A stretch of 64,000 bases of DNA from an uncultured Pelagibacteraceae bacterium (GCA_902627645.1 CACOJX010000002.1:32507-96506); one strand, 5' to 3'. Numbered from the stretch's first letter, positions 26,896 through 36,063 are shown. Made by a program: numbers and translations. The notes: generated by a model from the letters alone, not told the origin.

Positions 26896-28155
26896 TTAAT
26901 TGAGTGAAATTTTTTCTAAATTATTCATATAAGGTCTCAATACTTTTGGAATTGTTATTGTGCCATCTTTTTCTTGGTAATTTTCTAAAATGGCGATCAG
27001 AGTTCTGCCCACTGCTAAGCCACTGCCATTAAGAGTGCCAGCATAAAGTGTTCCTTTTGTCTGATCCTTATATCTAGCTTTCATTCTAAAAGCTTGAAAT
27101 GTGGAACATGATGAACAAGATGAAATTTCTCTGTACCTGTTTTCTGAAGGCAACCACACTTCGATATCATAAGTTTTTTCAGCACTAAAACCCATGTCTC
27201 CACTACATAAAATCATTTTTCTATAAGGAAGTTCTAAAAGATCTAAAATACCAGTTGCACAATTTGTCATTCTTTCTAACTCATCAGAACACTTATCTTG
27301 CTCAACTATACTTACCATTTCTACTTTATAAAATTGGTGCTGTCTTATCATTCCCTTAGTATCTTTACCATAACTTCCAGCTTCTTTTCTAAAGCAAGGA
27401 GTTGATGCAACAAATCTCATTGGCAGAGATTTAATGTCTATGATTTTATCTTTAACAATATTTGTCAAAATAACCTCTGCAGTTGGTATTAAAAATTTTC
27501 GATCTGTTCCCTCCTCTAATTTTACTTCAAATTGATCATTTTCAAATTTTGGAAGTTGACCAGTCCCAAACATTGTTGCTTCAGAAGCCAATAAAGGTGG
27601 AGAAATTTCTTCATAACCATTTTTTTTTATGTGAGTGTCTAACATGAAATTAGAAAGAGCTCGCTCCAATAAAGCCAATTTATTTTTGACAAAAACAAAT
27701 CGAGAACCGGTTGTTTTTGTAGCCAAATCGAAATCAAGCATTCCTAATTTTTCACCTATTTTATAATGAGAGCTAGGTGTAAAATCAAATTTACGAATAG
27801 TGCCACTTTTATTTATTTCTATATTGTCTGTTTCATTTTTTCCTTCAGGAACATCATTATGGGGAATGTTAGGGATATTTGACAAAATATCATCTAAACT
27901 CTTTTGAATTAGTTTTTGTTTTTCATTAATTCTCTCAATATTTTCAGAAATATCTTTTGATTTTGCAAATAAAGATTTATCTTTTGATTTTGAAATATCT
28001 TTTTTTTCTTTTTCTAACAATTCTTTTTTTTGAATTAATTCTCTATTGTTTTTATCTAGATCTTCAAGTTTATCAAAATCAATGTCAACAAATCTTTTTT
28101 TAAGACCTTTTTTAAAACCATCAAAATTTTTTCTAATTTCTTTTAAATTATGCAT
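26896..28155 (-). CDS. serS: Seryl-tRNA synthetase
   Basis: A 419-residue class II synthetase that charges serine tRNAs. The N-terminal coiled-coil arm (about 25-110, Lys/Glu-rich) binds the long variable arm of tRNA-Ser, two of which are in this window. Motif 2 (Phe-Arg-x-Glu-Ala-Gly) and motif 3 (Gly-Ser-Gly-Leu-Ala-Val-Gly-Arg-Thr-Leu) are clear. It overlaps tatC by 8 nt; tatABC-serS is a common alphaproteobacterial order. Confidence 0.97.
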   Translation of the reverse strand: MHNLKEIRKNFDGFKKGLKKRFVDIDFDKLEDLDKNNRELIQKKELLEKEKKDISKSKDKSLFAKSKDISENIERINEKQKLIQKSLDDILSNIPNIPHNDVPEGKNETDNIEINKSGTIRKFDFTPSSHYKIGEKLGMLDFDLATKTTGSRFVFVKNKLALLERALSNFMLDTHIKKNGYEEISPPLLASEATMFGTGQLPKFENDQFEVKLEEGTDRKFLIPTAEVILTNIVKDKIIDIKSLPMRFVASTPCFRKEAGSYGKDTKGMIRQHQFYKVEMVSIVEQDKCSDELERMTNCATGILDLLELPYRKMILCSGDMGFSAEKTYDIEVWLPSENRYREISSCSSCSTFQAFRMKARYKDQTKGTLYAGTLNGSGLAVGRTLIAILENYQEKDGTITIPKVLRPYMNNLEKISLN

Positions 28156-28918
28156 CCGAATCTTTAAATTTTTTATTTTCTATAAATTTTACTGAAAATA
28201 TAGATAATTCATATAAAATTAACAAAGGTATTGCTAAACCAATCTGTGTTATCGGGTCAGGAGGTGTTAACAAGGCTGCTGTAGCAAAAATAATTACAAT
28301 AACATACTTTCTTCTTTCTTTTAAAAATTCACTATCAACCAAACCTACTCTTGCTAATAAACTTAATACTATAGGTAGTTGAAAACTAAGTCCGAATGCA
28401 AAAATCAATTTCATTATTAAGGAAAGATATTCGTTTACTTTAGCTTCTAATTGAATCGGTAAATTTGTTGATATCCCAGTACTCTCAAATGATAAAAAAA
28501 ACTTTATAGCTAAGGGCATAATTAGATAATAAACGAGCATGCCACCTAAAAAAAATAGCAAAGGTGTTAAAATTAAATAAGGTAGAATTGCAATTTTTTC
28601 ATGTTTATAAAGTCCGGGTGCTATAAATTTCCATACTTGCATTAATATATATGGACATGTAACAAAAAAGGCTGTGAAAAAAGAAACTTTTAAATATGTT
28701 AAAAATGTTTCTTGAAGAGCAGTAAAAATTAATCTTCTCTCTGAATTATCATCTTTTACAGCTTGAGCAAATGGCTCAACTAAAAAACCATAAATATTTT
28801 CTGCAAAAAAATAACAACCAATAAAAAAAACAATTAGAAAAATAAAACTATGAATTAATCTTTTTCTTAACTCTGTTATGTGGCTTACAAAGCCACTTTC
28901 TTTTTCATTTTCTGTCAT
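28148..28918 (-). CDS. tatC: Sec-independent protein translocase TatC
   Basis: A 256-residue inner-membrane protein with six hydrophobic helices, the receptor for twin-arginine signal peptides. The N-terminal His-Ile-Thr-Glu-Leu-Arg-Lys-Arg-Leu segment, the Phe-Glu region and the Ala-Ala-Leu-Leu-Thr-Pro-Pro-Asp-Pro motif near the fifth helix are diagnostic. It overlaps tatB by 14 nt and serS by 8 nt. The M48 lipoprotein in this window (14313-15140) is a possible client because of its Arg-Arg-containing leader. Confidence 0.96.
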   Translation of the reverse strand: MTENEKESGFVSHITELRKRLIHSFIFLIVFFIGCYFFAENIYGFLVEPFAQAVKDDNSERRLIFTALQETFLTYLKVSFFTAFFVTCPYILMQVWKFIAPGLYKHEKIAILPYLILTPLLFFLGGMLVYYLIMPLAIKFFLSFESTGISTNLPIQLEAKVNEYLSLIMKLIFAFGLSFQLPIVLSLLARVGLVDSEFLKERRKYVIVIIFATAALLTPPDPITQIGLAIPLLILYELSIFSVKFIENKKFKDSDA

Positions 28919-29129
28919 CTTTTTTTACTTCTTTTTTTTCATCGTTTTCTATGTGGTTATCCTCAATATCAATGTTGGAAACTTCGTTTTGTATATTTGT
29001 AATATATTTTTTAGCTGTCCCTATCATAGAACCAACTTTTTTTAACATTATAGGAAAATCTTTTGGACCAAGTACAATAATAGCTATTGCAACAACAATT
29101 AAAATCTCAAACCAACCAATAGTAGGCAT
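28905..29129 (-). CDS. tatB: Sec-independent protein translocase TatB
   Basis: A 74-residue protein with one N-terminal helix preceded by Ile-Gly-Trp-Phe-Glu, a Leu-Gly-Pro-Lys-Asp-Phe-Pro hinge, an amphipathic helix and an acidic/basic tail. The Glu in the membrane segment and the Gly-Pro hinge are typical of TatB. It is shorter than the E. coli protein, with the C-terminal tail reduced. It forms the substrate-recognition complex with TatC. Confidence 0.9.
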   Translation of the reverse strand: MPTIGWFEILIVVAIAIIVLGPKDFPIMLKKVGSMIGTAKKYITNIQNEVSNIDIEDNHIENDEKKEVKKDDRK

Positions 29130-29134
29130 GTGAT

Positions 29135-29350
29135 TTACTCTTTTTTATTTGGATCTTGATTATTTGGATTTTGATTTTCGTCAGAAATATTTTTAGGTTC
29201 ATTGTCATCAGTTACATCTGATGCCATTCCTTTTTTAAAACTCTTTATACCTTTGGCTACATCTCCCATTAAGCTAGATATTTTGCCTCTTCCAAAAAGT
29301 AACACAACAAGTATTACAACTATTGCTATTTGCCAAATTCCAATGCTCAT
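29135..29350 (-). CDS. tatA: Sec-independent protein translocase TatA
   Basis: A 71-residue pore-forming Tat component: short N-terminus with Gly-Ile-Trp-Gln, one helix, the Phe-Gly-Arg-Gly hinge, and an amphipathic helix with [13 protein letters not shown]. An Asn/Pro/Asp-rich tail follows. It precedes tatB by 5 nt. The 69 nt between it and scpB hold no other gene that I can support. Confidence 0.94.
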   Translation of the reverse strand: MSIGIWQIAIVVILVVLLFGRGKISSLMGDVAKGIKSFKKGMASDVTDDNEPKNISDENQNPNNQDPNKKE

Positions 29351-29419
29351 AGAAATCTTATAGCCTTTTTATTAGTGATTTTAAAGCACCTTTTTTCTCA
29401 AGAAATTCAAATTTTAAAT

Positions 29420-30121
29420 CTATTTATTATCTTCTGAATCTAGAGTGCTACTTAGCATTTCATCAATATTTGAATAAATATCCTCTTTTTTATCCTCCTG
29501 TTTTTCTTTATAAAATTTCCCTGTTCCAAAAATTGCATTATCAATATTCGTAGTATCAATTAGTCCTGCAGCTCCTAATTCGTCTACAGTTGGCAAGTCG
29601 GATAGTTTTTGAAGATTAAAATGACTCAAAAAGTCCTCAGTCGTTATATACTGAATGGGTTTACCTGGAACATTTTTTCTCCCACCAGGTTTTACCCAAT
29701 TAAGCTCCATCAATATTTCTAGTGTATTGGTGCCGAAGGCAACACCTCTAATTTCTTCTATTTCAGCTCTAGTTACTGGTTGATGATAAACAATAATTGC
29801 TAAAGTTTCAATTGCAGCTCTAGATAATCTTTTCTCAACAGTTTTTTCTTGAGTCATGAGATTAGATAAATTAGGTGAAGTTCGAAAAGACCATTTTTTC
29901 GAAATACAAACTAAATTAATTCCTCTATCTGAATATTCTGACTGCAATTTTAATAGTGATTTTTCAACATCTGTTTTTTTTGAAATTTTACTTTGTATAG
30001 TATCAATTGTTAATGGCTCCGCTGCTGCAAAGATTATTGCTTCAATTTCTTTTTCTAAAGAAGATAATTTAGTAGGAAAATTTATTATATTATTTTTCTT
30101 TTTCGTTTTTTTTTTAATCAT
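29420..30121 (-). CDS. scpB: Segregation and condensation protein B
   Basis: A 233-residue winged-helix protein that, with ScpA and SMC, compacts and segregates the chromosome. Identifying segments are Glu-Ala-Ile-Ile-Phe-Ala-Ala-Ala-Glu-Pro-Leu near residue 28 and Leu-Ala-Ile-Ile-Val-Tyr-His-Gln-Pro-Val-Thr-Arg-Ala-Glu-Ile near residue 107. The C-terminal tail is acidic and probably unstructured. It overlaps scpA by 4 nt. Confidence 0.95.
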   Translation of the reverse strand: MIKKKTKKKNNIINFPTKLSSLEKEIEAIIFAAAEPLTIDTIQSKISKKTDVEKSLLKLQSEYSDRGINLVCISKKWSFRTSPNLSNLMTQEKTVEKRLSRAAIETLAIIVYHQPVTRAEIEEIRGVAFGTNTLEILMELNWVKPGGRKNVPGKPIQYITTEDFLSHFNLQKLSDLPTVDELGAAGLIDTTNIDNAIFGTGKFYKEKQEDKKEDIYSNIDEMLSSTLDSEDNK

Positions 30122-30858
30122 TTATTTTCTTTTACATATATGTCATCAAAAAGTTCTTTTTGCTTTATTTTCAAATTGCCCTCTTTAACAAGCTCCAAGG
30201 ATCCAGCAAAAATACCTGCCTTACCTGTTCTTTTATAACGTGCTTCACTTTTAAAATTTTTCGGTATTAGGTCGTCTAATTTCTTCCAATCAATAAGTTT
30301 ACCAAAAAATTTTTTAATTGTCTTTATCCCCTCTTCAGTCGTGAAAACAGGTAGCTTCGGGATATTAATTTTCTGAAAATCTTTAGTCATTATTATTATC
30401 GCATAAGTTTTTAATAATTCGAATAAATTTAATTTATACTCACTATTATAAATTGGTTTAATTCCAGATTTACTTCCTCTAGTTCTAATTTCTCTTCCCA
30501 ATCTTTTCCTTTTTAGCATTTGTTCTGATAATAATCTTATCAACTCTAATTTTTTTAATTGTAATTTAAGTTTTTCTGCAACTTCATTTACTTTAAATTC
30601 CTCTTCGGGAGATCCTGGTAAAAGCAATTTTGATTTTAAATAAGCTAGCCAGGTAGCCATTAGTAAATATTCAGATGCAATTTCTAAATTAAGTTCTTTT
30701 TCGTTATTTATAAAATCGTTAAATTGATCAGCTAATTTGGTAATTGAAATATTTTCCAAATTTACTTTTTGAGCTTTTGCTAAGTCTAATAAAACATCTA
30801 AAGGACCATTATAATTCTCAACGTCGACTTTAAATAAAATATGATTATTTTCTACCAT
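30118..30858 (-). CDS. scpA: Segregation and condensation protein A
   Basis: A 246-residue kleisin subunit of the SMC-ScpAB condensin. The N-terminal Tyr-x-Gly-Pro-Leu-Asp-Val-Leu-Leu-Asp-Leu-Ala and the Ala-Ser-Glu-Tyr-Leu-Leu-Met-Ala-Thr-Trp-Leu-Ala-Tyr-Leu-Lys-Ser-Lys-Leu-Leu-Leu-Pro helix are family signatures; a C-terminal winged-helix segment ends with Leu-Glu-Leu-Val-Lys-Glu-Gly. It lies 9 nt after nagZ and 4 nt overlapped with scpB. Confidence 0.95.
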   Translation of the reverse strand: MVENNHILFKVDVENYNGPLDVLLDLAKAQKVNLENISITKLADQFNDFINNEKELNLEIASEYLLMATWLAYLKSKLLLPGSPEEEFKVNEVAEKLKLQLKKLELIRLLSEQMLKRKRLGREIRTRGSKSGIKPIYNSEYKLNLFELLKTYAIIIMTKDFQKINIPKLPVFTTEEGIKTIKKFFGKLIDWKKLDDLIPKNFKSEARYKRTGKAGIFAGSLELVKEGNLKIKQKELFDDIYVKENK

Positions 30859-30867
30859 ACATCAATA

Positions 30868-31815
30868 TTATCTTAAAATTTTGTAAAAATGTGATGTTTT
30901 TTTTAAAATAAATTTGTCTATTAAGGGTGAATTTTTTCCTATTATCTCCATTTCTCTATACTTAGCATTACAATGTAATACTAAATTACAACCTGCATTA
31001 AACGTTTTAATTGTATTTTTTTTTAAGTCACCTTTTATGCTCTTCATAGAGAGATCATCTGAAATCAATAAATTTTTATAGCCTATTTGATTTCTAATAA
31101 TTTTAATAAGTTTTTTTGATTGAGTAACAGTGTTTTCTTTATCAATTTTTTTAAAAATGACATGTGCTGTCATTGCAAAAAAAGATTTTTTTTTTTTAAA
31201 AGTAGCAAAATCCTTTTTTTTTAAATATTCTAAATCTTTGTTTATTACTGGTGTATAATAATGACTATCAACTTTTGCATGTCCATGGCCAGGAATATGT
31301 TTAATTACAGTCCCAATTCCATTTTCATGAAAATTTTCAACACAATAATTTCCAATTTTAGATACTACATCTGGTTGTTTAGAAAAGGATCTGTCACCAA
31401 TAATTTTAGATGCCCCTCTAACCCTCAGGTCCAATACGGGCACTGTATTTATATTTACTCCTATAGATTTTAATAAGTATGATGTTTTGTCAATAAAAAG
31501 CTTATAGTAAATTTTAAAATCATCATAATTTTTTATATATTTTTTTCCAAAAAATTCAGACGTCAGATTGTCAAATGAAATAATATTTTTTAATCTATTA
31601 ACTCTACCTCCTTCTTGATCGATTAAAATGGGATATTTTTTATCATTAAATATTTTTCTAATAGATGTAGTAAGTTTAAATGTTTGTTTAATATTTTTAA
31701 TATTACGTGAAAAAAGAATTATACCCCAAGGTTTATATTTCTTGATAAAATTTATTTCACGTAATGAGAGTTTTGTTGATTTAATACCAACAATAAATGA
31801 TCTTCGATTATTCAT
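30868..31815 (-). CDS. nagZ: Beta-N-acetylhexosaminidase NagZ
   Basis: A 315-residue GH3 glycosidase that removes GlcNAc from muropeptides during peptidoglycan recycling in the cytoplasm. The loop with Lys-His-Ile-Pro-Gly-His-Gly-His and following Asp-Ser-His carries the general acid/base residues of the NagZ type, and Ile-Ser-Asp-Asp-Leu-Ser-Met supplies the nucleophilic Asp. The Gly-Gly-Arg-Val-Asn-Arg-Leu motif near residue 68 is also diagnostic. It is slightly shorter than typical. It overlaps the small membrane protein gene upstream by 8 nt. Confidence 0.94.
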   Translation of the reverse strand: MNNRRSFIVGIKSTKLSLREINFIKKYKPWGIILFSRNIKNIKQTFKLTTSIRKIFNDKKYPILIDQEGGRVNRLKNIISFDNLTSEFFGKKYIKNYDDFKIYYKLFIDKTSYLLKSIGVNINTVPVLDLRVRGASKIIGDRSFSKQPDVVSKIGNYCVENFHENGIGTVIKHIPGHGHAKVDSHYYTPVINKDLEYLKKKDFATFKKKKSFFAMTAHVIFKKIDKENTVTQSKKLIKIIRNQIGYKNLLISDDLSMKSIKGDLKKNTIKTFNAGCNLVLHCNAKYREMEIIGKNSPLIDKFILKKTSHFYKILR

Positions 31816-32071
31816 TAGACTCTAATAATTTCCAAAAATTAAATTTTTTCTTTTTTTTATTTTCAGTTTGTTCAACATATTCAATAATATTCTTAGTATC
31901 ATCCTCTAATATAGGTAATTTTTCACTGAAAATATTTATTTTTTCATCAATGTTATTTAATGATCTATAAGAGTTTTTTATATTAGTTTCGGATAAATAG
32001 AATTTTATTACCAAGAAGAAAAAAATAAATATAACAAACATGTAGAATAAATATTTAATTTCTTTGAACAT
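31808..32071 (-). CDS. Small single-pass membrane protein at the argS-nagZ junction
   Basis: An 87-residue protein I do not recognise by sequence. It has a strongly hydrophobic N-terminal helix (about 7-27), then a polar region of about 60 residues, probably helical, with a Glu-Asn-Lys-Lys-Lys-Lys-Lys basic patch near the end. By topology the C-terminus should be periplasmic. Alphaproteobacteria usually carry a SPOR-domain membrane protein at exactly this place between argS and nagZ; no SPOR domain fits in the sequence here. It may be a shortened descendant of that gene, or an unrelated replacement. Its start overlaps the last base of the argS stop codon and its end overlaps nagZ by 8 nt, supporting a real translated gene. 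Confidence 0.65.
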   Translation of the reverse strand: MFKEIKYLFYMFVIFIFFFLVIKFYLSETNIKNSYRSLNNIDEKINIFSEKLPILEDDTKNIIEYVEQTENKKKKKFNFWKLLESNE

Positions 32072-33804
32072 TACATTTTTTCTGGAGTTGAGACTCCAAC
32101 AATATCCATCCCCGATTTAACAATATTTGAAATTGCTTTTAAAAAAATTAATTTATCATCGGAAATTTTCTTATCATTATTAATAAATCTTTTTTGTGGA
32201 TTGTCTTTTCCTAAATTCCAGTATGAATGAAATAAAGAAGCCAGTTCATATAAATAAGTTGGAATTCTGTGTGGCTCAAGTTTATTACTTGCAGACTCAA
32301 TACATTTTGGCCACTCAGAAATTTTTTTTAGTATCTTTATTTCATCGTTAGAATATTCAAAATCAAATTTTTTAATTTCTATTTCTGAACTCAAATTTAT
32401 TCCAATGTGTCTAAAAACGGAAGAAATTCTAGCATAACAATATTGTACATAATAGAGAGGGTTGTCTTTAGATTTTTCAATAATATTATCAAAATCAAAA
32501 TCTAATTCTACATCACTACTTCTATTTAACATAATAAATCTTGTAGCATCTTTTCCAACTTCGTTTATCAAATCATCAACTGTTATATAATCTCCTTTTC
32601 TTTTTGACATTTTAAAAGGTTTTTTGTTTTTAATCAGTTTAACTAGCTGACTAACTTTACAAATGAGTTTTTCTTTTGTTTTGGATAATGCCTCAACAGA
32701 AGATGAAATTCTCTTAATATATCCTGCGTGATCAGCGCCTAAAATATTTATCAAATAATCAAAATTTCTATCCAGCTTATTTTTATGGTAAGCAACATCA
32801 CTTGCAAAGTAAGTCCACGCACCATCAGATTTTTGCAATGCTCTATCTTTATCATCGCCAAAATCTGTAGACTTGAATAGTAATTGTTCTCTCTCAACCC
32901 AACTATCAGTATCTTCACCAGCAGGAGCTTTAATCTTGCCTTTATAGATAAATTCATCTTTTTCTAAAAAATCTACTACTTTTTCAACTTCTCGATTTAA
33001 AACCAATTTTTTTTCACTTACAAAATTGTCATGAATAATTCCAAGACTATTAAGATTTTTTTTAATTAGCTTCAGAGCTTCTTCAATTGATAAGGTTGTT
33101 AATTTATCAGAAATATTTTCAAAATTATCAAAATCAATCTTGTTATTAGAGGAAATAATATTGTTAGCAAAATCGATTAAATATTCACCTGGATATAAGT
33201 CCTCATTATTAGTTGGAAATGGTTCATTAAATTTTATTTCTCTTATTCTGAAATAAACAGATTTTGTAAAGTTTATAATCTGATTGCCGTAATCGTTAAC
33301 ATAATATTCTTTAGTCACTTTATTTTTGTTAAATAACAAAATATTCGCAATTACATCACCTAGAATAGCACCTCTACAATGACCCACATGTAAAGGTCCT
33401 GTTGGATTTGCAGAAACAAACTCAATTAGGTACTTCTTTTTATCTTCTTTAGTATTTATTCCATAAGAATTTGAATTTTCGATTATTTCTTTAATAAAGT
33501 TTGTCCAGAAAATTGGTTTAAACTTGATGTTGATAAAACCTGGTTTTACTACTGATATATTATCGATCAATTTATCTTTTTTTTTTATTTCCTCAGATAA
33601 AGTATTTGCAAGATCTATTGGTGATTTTTTGTTTATTTTAGATAATACCATGGCAACATTTGTTGAAATATCACTGTCAAATTTTGAAGGTGGTATTTCT
33701 GCAGTAATTCCATCAAGTGATTTAGGTAAAATTAAATCTTTATTTTCAGACAAATCTAATAAAGTTTTTTTTATTTTGTTTAAATATTGATCAAAAATAT
33801 TCAT
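32071..33804 (-). CDS. argS: Arginyl-tRNA synthetase
   Basis: A 577-residue class I synthetase. The Ser-Ala-Asn-Pro-Thr-Gly-Pro-Leu-His-Val-Gly-His segment (131-142) contains the HIGH motif and a Met-Ser-Lys-Arg-Lys-Gly element corresponds to KMSKS. The N-terminal Add1-like domain and C-terminal DALR anticodon-binding helices are present. It overlaps dgt by 4 nt upstream. Confidence 0.97.
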   Translation of the reverse strand: MNIFDQYLNKIKKTLLDLSENKDLILPKSLDGITAEIPPSKFDSDISTNVAMVLSKINKKSPIDLANTLSEEIKKKDKLIDNISVVKPGFINIKFKPIFWTNFIKEIIENSNSYGINTKEDKKKYLIEFVSANPTGPLHVGHCRGAILGDVIANILLFNKNKVTKEYYVNDYGNQIINFTKSVYFRIREIKFNEPFPTNNEDLYPGEYLIDFANNIISSNNKIDFDNFENISDKLTTLSIEEALKLIKKNLNSLGIIHDNFVSEKKLVLNREVEKVVDFLEKDEFIYKGKIKAPAGEDTDSWVEREQLLFKSTDFGDDKDRALQKSDGAWTYFASDVAYHKNKLDRNFDYLINILGADHAGYIKRISSSVEALSKTKEKLICKVSQLVKLIKNKKPFKMSKRKGDYITVDDLINEVGKDATRFIMLNRSSDVELDFDFDNIIEKSKDNPLYYVQYCYARISSVFRHIGINLSSEIEIKKFDFEYSNDEIKILKKISEWPKCIESASNKLEPHRIPTYLYELASLFHSYWNLGKDNPQKRFINNDKKISDDKLIFLKAISNIVKSGMDIVGVSTPEKM

Positions 33805-34919
33805 TTAAAATTCTTACTTAAATTAATTGCATATCTATCAGTCATTCCTGATATAAAATCCGAAATAGCTCTAAATTTATTCTTATCAAGTTGATCTTTT
33901 GTAATAAATTTTTTTGGATTTGATTTTATTTTATCAAATAATTTTTTAATAATCGATTTACCTTTATTGTTTTTTATAAGGACGTTTTTATTATTATACA
34001 TTTTTGTTCTTAGAAAATATCTAATATCATTTTCTGAGTTTTTGATTTTATCAGAAAAATCTACAATTAAAAAACTTGTTTTAGCAATATCTTTATAATT
34101 TCTGACCTTATTCGAATTTAAATTATTTTTAGTGTTTTTTATTAGATCTTTAATCATCAAATCTATCGAGTCTCGTATAACTTGGTATGCCGCAATTTTA
34201 TAATTTTGTTTATTAATCTTATTTCTATATTTTTTGTAAATATCTCTAAAAAAATTAATTTCAACTAACTCTTCTAACTTAAACAGGTTTGCATTTATTC
34301 CATCTTGAATATCATGATTGTTATAAGCTATATCATCGGAAATTGCGGAAATTTGAGCTTCTAGTGAAGGATAAGTATTTAAATTAATCATATTTTTAAA
34401 TTTTTTGACCCCAATCAAATTTTCAACTTTATTCAAATCATCTACTGGGCCATTGTGCTTTAATAGGCCCTCTAAAGTTTCAATAGAAAGATTGAGTCCA
34501 TTAAATTTTAAATATTTATTTTCTAAAAACATAACAACTCGCAATGTTTGCAGATTATGATCAAAGCCACCGTATTCTTCCATGCACTCATTCAGTGCAT
34601 CTTCACCAGCATGACCAAAAGGCGTATGGCCTAAATCATGGGCAAGACTTAATGTTTCTGCTAAATCTTCATTCAAATTAAGGTAACGTGCTATTGATCT
34701 TGCTATTTGAGCAACTTCCATTGAATGAGTTATTCTAGTCCGATAATGATCCCCTTCTGTATTAACAAATACCTGAGTTTTATGTTTTAATCTTCTAAAT
34801 GAAGCACTATGAATAATGCGATCTCTATCTCTTTGGAATGGAGACCTGTATTTTGATAAAGATTCCTTAAAAATCCTACCATTACTTTTAAATAGACCTA
34901 GCTTTGAATATTTTTTCAT
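33801..34919 (-). CDS. dgt: Deoxyguanosinetriphosphate triphosphohydrolase-like protein
   Basis: A 372-residue HD-domain dNTP triphosphohydrolase (Dgt family), which hydrolyses dNTPs to deoxynucleosides and triphosphate. Metal-binding residues are visible: His65 in Thr-His-Ser-Met-Glu-Val, His94-Asp95 in Ala-His-Asp-Leu-Gly-His-Thr-Pro-Phe-Gly-His, and a later Asp in Ser-Asp-Asp-Ile-Ala-Tyr-Asn. The N-terminal Arg-Asp-Arg-Asp-Arg-Ile-x-His-Ser-x-x-Phe-Arg-Arg-Leu block is typical of the alphaproteobacterial subgroup. It diverges from the erpA-like gene over 50 nt. Confidence 0.93.
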   Translation of the reverse strand: MKKYSKLGLFKSNGRIFKESLSKYRSPFQRDRDRIIHSASFRRLKHKTQVFVNTEGDHYRTRITHSMEVAQIARSIARYLNLNEDLAETLSLAHDLGHTPFGHAGEDALNECMEEYGGFDHNLQTLRVVMFLENKYLKFNGLNLSIETLEGLLKHNGPVDDLNKVENLIGVKKFKNMINLNTYPSLEAQISAISDDIAYNNHDIQDGINANLFKLEELVEINFFRDIYKKYRNKINKQNYKIAAYQVIRDSIDLMIKDLIKNTKNNLNSNKVRNYKDIAKTSFLIVDFSDKIKNSENDIRYFLRTKMYNNKNVLIKNNKGKSIIKKLFDKIKSNPKKFITKDQLDKNKFRAISDFISGMTDRYAINLSKNFK

Positions 34920-34940
34920 CCTTTAAAATATATAATTAAG

Positions 34941-34947
34941 TATTATA
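34941..34947. promoter_or_regulatory. Overlapping divergent -10 elements between dgt and erpA-like gene
   Basis: The 50-nt spacer reads TATTATA at 34941-34947, giving TATTAT on the plus strand and TATAAT on the minus strand. Predicted starts lie about 15-17 nt ahead of each start codon. On the dgt side AAAGG directly before the ATG could serve as ribosome-binding site. Activity is unproven. Confidence 0.3.
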
Positions 34948-34969
34948 TTACTAATATCAGTGATCAATT

Positions 34970-35287
34970 ATGATAAAAGAAATTAAATTTACCGATAAAG
35001 CACTAAAACAGATAGATGTATTGTTATCAAAAAAGGATAAAGGCTCTTTTTTTAGAATCGCTATTAAAGGTGGCGGTTGCTCAGGTTTCCAATACGAATT
35101 CACTTTTGATAAAGAAAAAGCAAAAGATGATCTCAATTACCAAAATATACTAATCGATAAAACGTCTGCAGACCTTTTAAAAGGATCAGAGGTTGATTAT
35201 GTATCTGAATTGATCGGTGAGCAATTTAAGATAACAAATCCACAAACCAAATCTTCCTGTGGTTGTGGTGTTTCTTTTTCTCTTTAA
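34970..35287 (+). CDS. erpA: A-type iron-sulfur carrier protein (ErpA/IscA family)
   Basis: A 105-residue A-type carrier that inserts Fe-S clusters into apoproteins. The three conserved cysteines are Cys37 in Gly-Gly-Gly-Cys-Ser-Gly-Phe and Cys97/Cys99 in the Ser-Cys-Gly-Cys-Gly tail. Length and order fit ErpA or IscA; which of the two cannot be settled without a tree, though the position away from an isc/suf operon favours ErpA. Its stop shares a base with the xth start (TAATG), suggesting translational coupling. Confidence 0.88.
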   Translation: MIKEIKFTDKALKQIDVLLSKKDKGSFFRIAIKGGGCSGFQYEFTFDKEKAKDDLNYQNILIDKTSADLLKGSEVDYVSELIGEQFKITNPQTKSSCGCGVSFSL

Positions 35288-36063
35288 TGATTATTTCCTC
35301 ATGGAATGTAAATTCTGTTCGAGCTCGAATTGAAAACATTAAAAGTTATCTTCTAAAATATAAACCAGATATTGTAATGATGCAGGAAATTAAAACTGAG
35401 GATGCAAACTTTCCTTATGATGACTTTTCATCAATGGATTATGAGAGTCATGTATTTGGGCAAAAAAGCTACAATGGTGTTGCTATTATTTCAAAAGGAA
35501 AATTAAGAAATATTAGAACTGATTTAATCAAAGATAAATTAAAACAGTCAAGAATAATTTCAGCTGAGCTTGAATATAAGAAAAAAAAAATTCAATTAAT
35601 TAATATTTATACACCAAATGGTAATCCTGTTGATACTGAAAAATATAATTATAAAAAAAAATGGCTAAATGATTTAATTAAACAATTAAAAAATTTAACC
35701 AAAAAAAATTCTAATATTATTCTTGCTGGAGATTTTAATATTATTCCCGCTGCTGAAGATGTTTACAATCCTAAAAGTTTTGAAGACGATGCATTATTTA
35801 GGTTAGAAATTCGAAAAAAATTGAGAGAAATGATTAATCTTGGTTTTAATGATGTTTATAGACATTTTAATGAAACTAAAGAAGGATATACTTTTTGGGA
35901 TTATATGAGAGGCGCTTGGCAAAAAAATAATGGCATGAGAATTGATCACTTCTTAGTTTCAAATTCATTAATTGATCTGGTAAAAAGTATAAATATTAAC
36001 AAAGACCCAAGAGGTAGGGAAAAACCTTCCGACCATACTCCAATAGAGATAACTTTAGCTTAA
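35287..36063 (+). CDS. xth: Exodeoxyribonuclease III / AP endonuclease
   Basis: A 258-residue exonuclease-endonuclease-phosphatase fold enzyme that cuts abasic sites in base-excision repair. Motifs are Ser-Trp-Asn-Val-Asn-Ser-Val-Arg-Ala-Arg at the start, Met-Gln-Glu-Ile-Lys with the metal Glu, Gly-Asp-Phe-Asn-Ile near the middle, Arg-Ile-Asp-His-Phe-Leu and Ser-Asp-His-Thr-Pro-Ile at the end. I place the start at 35287, where ATG overlaps the upstream TAA; the longer frame from 35263 would add eight hydrophobic residues inside the previous gene. The end overlaps the convergent dehydrogenase gene by 9 nt. Confidence 0.94.
   Translation: MIISSWNVNSVRARIENIKSYLLKYKPDIVMMQEIKTEDANFPYDDFSSMDYESHVFGQKSYNGVAIISKGKLRNIRTDLIKDKLKQSRIISAELEYKKKKIQLINIYTPNGNPVDTEKYNYKKKWLNDLIKQLKNLTKKNSNIILAGDFNIIPAAEDVYNPKSFEDDALFRLEIRKKLREMINLGFNDVYRHFNETKEGYTFWDYMRGAWQKNNGMRIDHFLVSNSLIDLVKSININKDPRGREKPSDHTPIEITLA

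Noticed and set aside
35263..35286. Upstream start for xth at 35263
   Set aside because: It lies inside the erpA-like gene and adds a hydrophobic stretch before the conserved Ser-Trp-Asn-Val start of the nuclease; ATG at 35287 coupled to TAA fits better.
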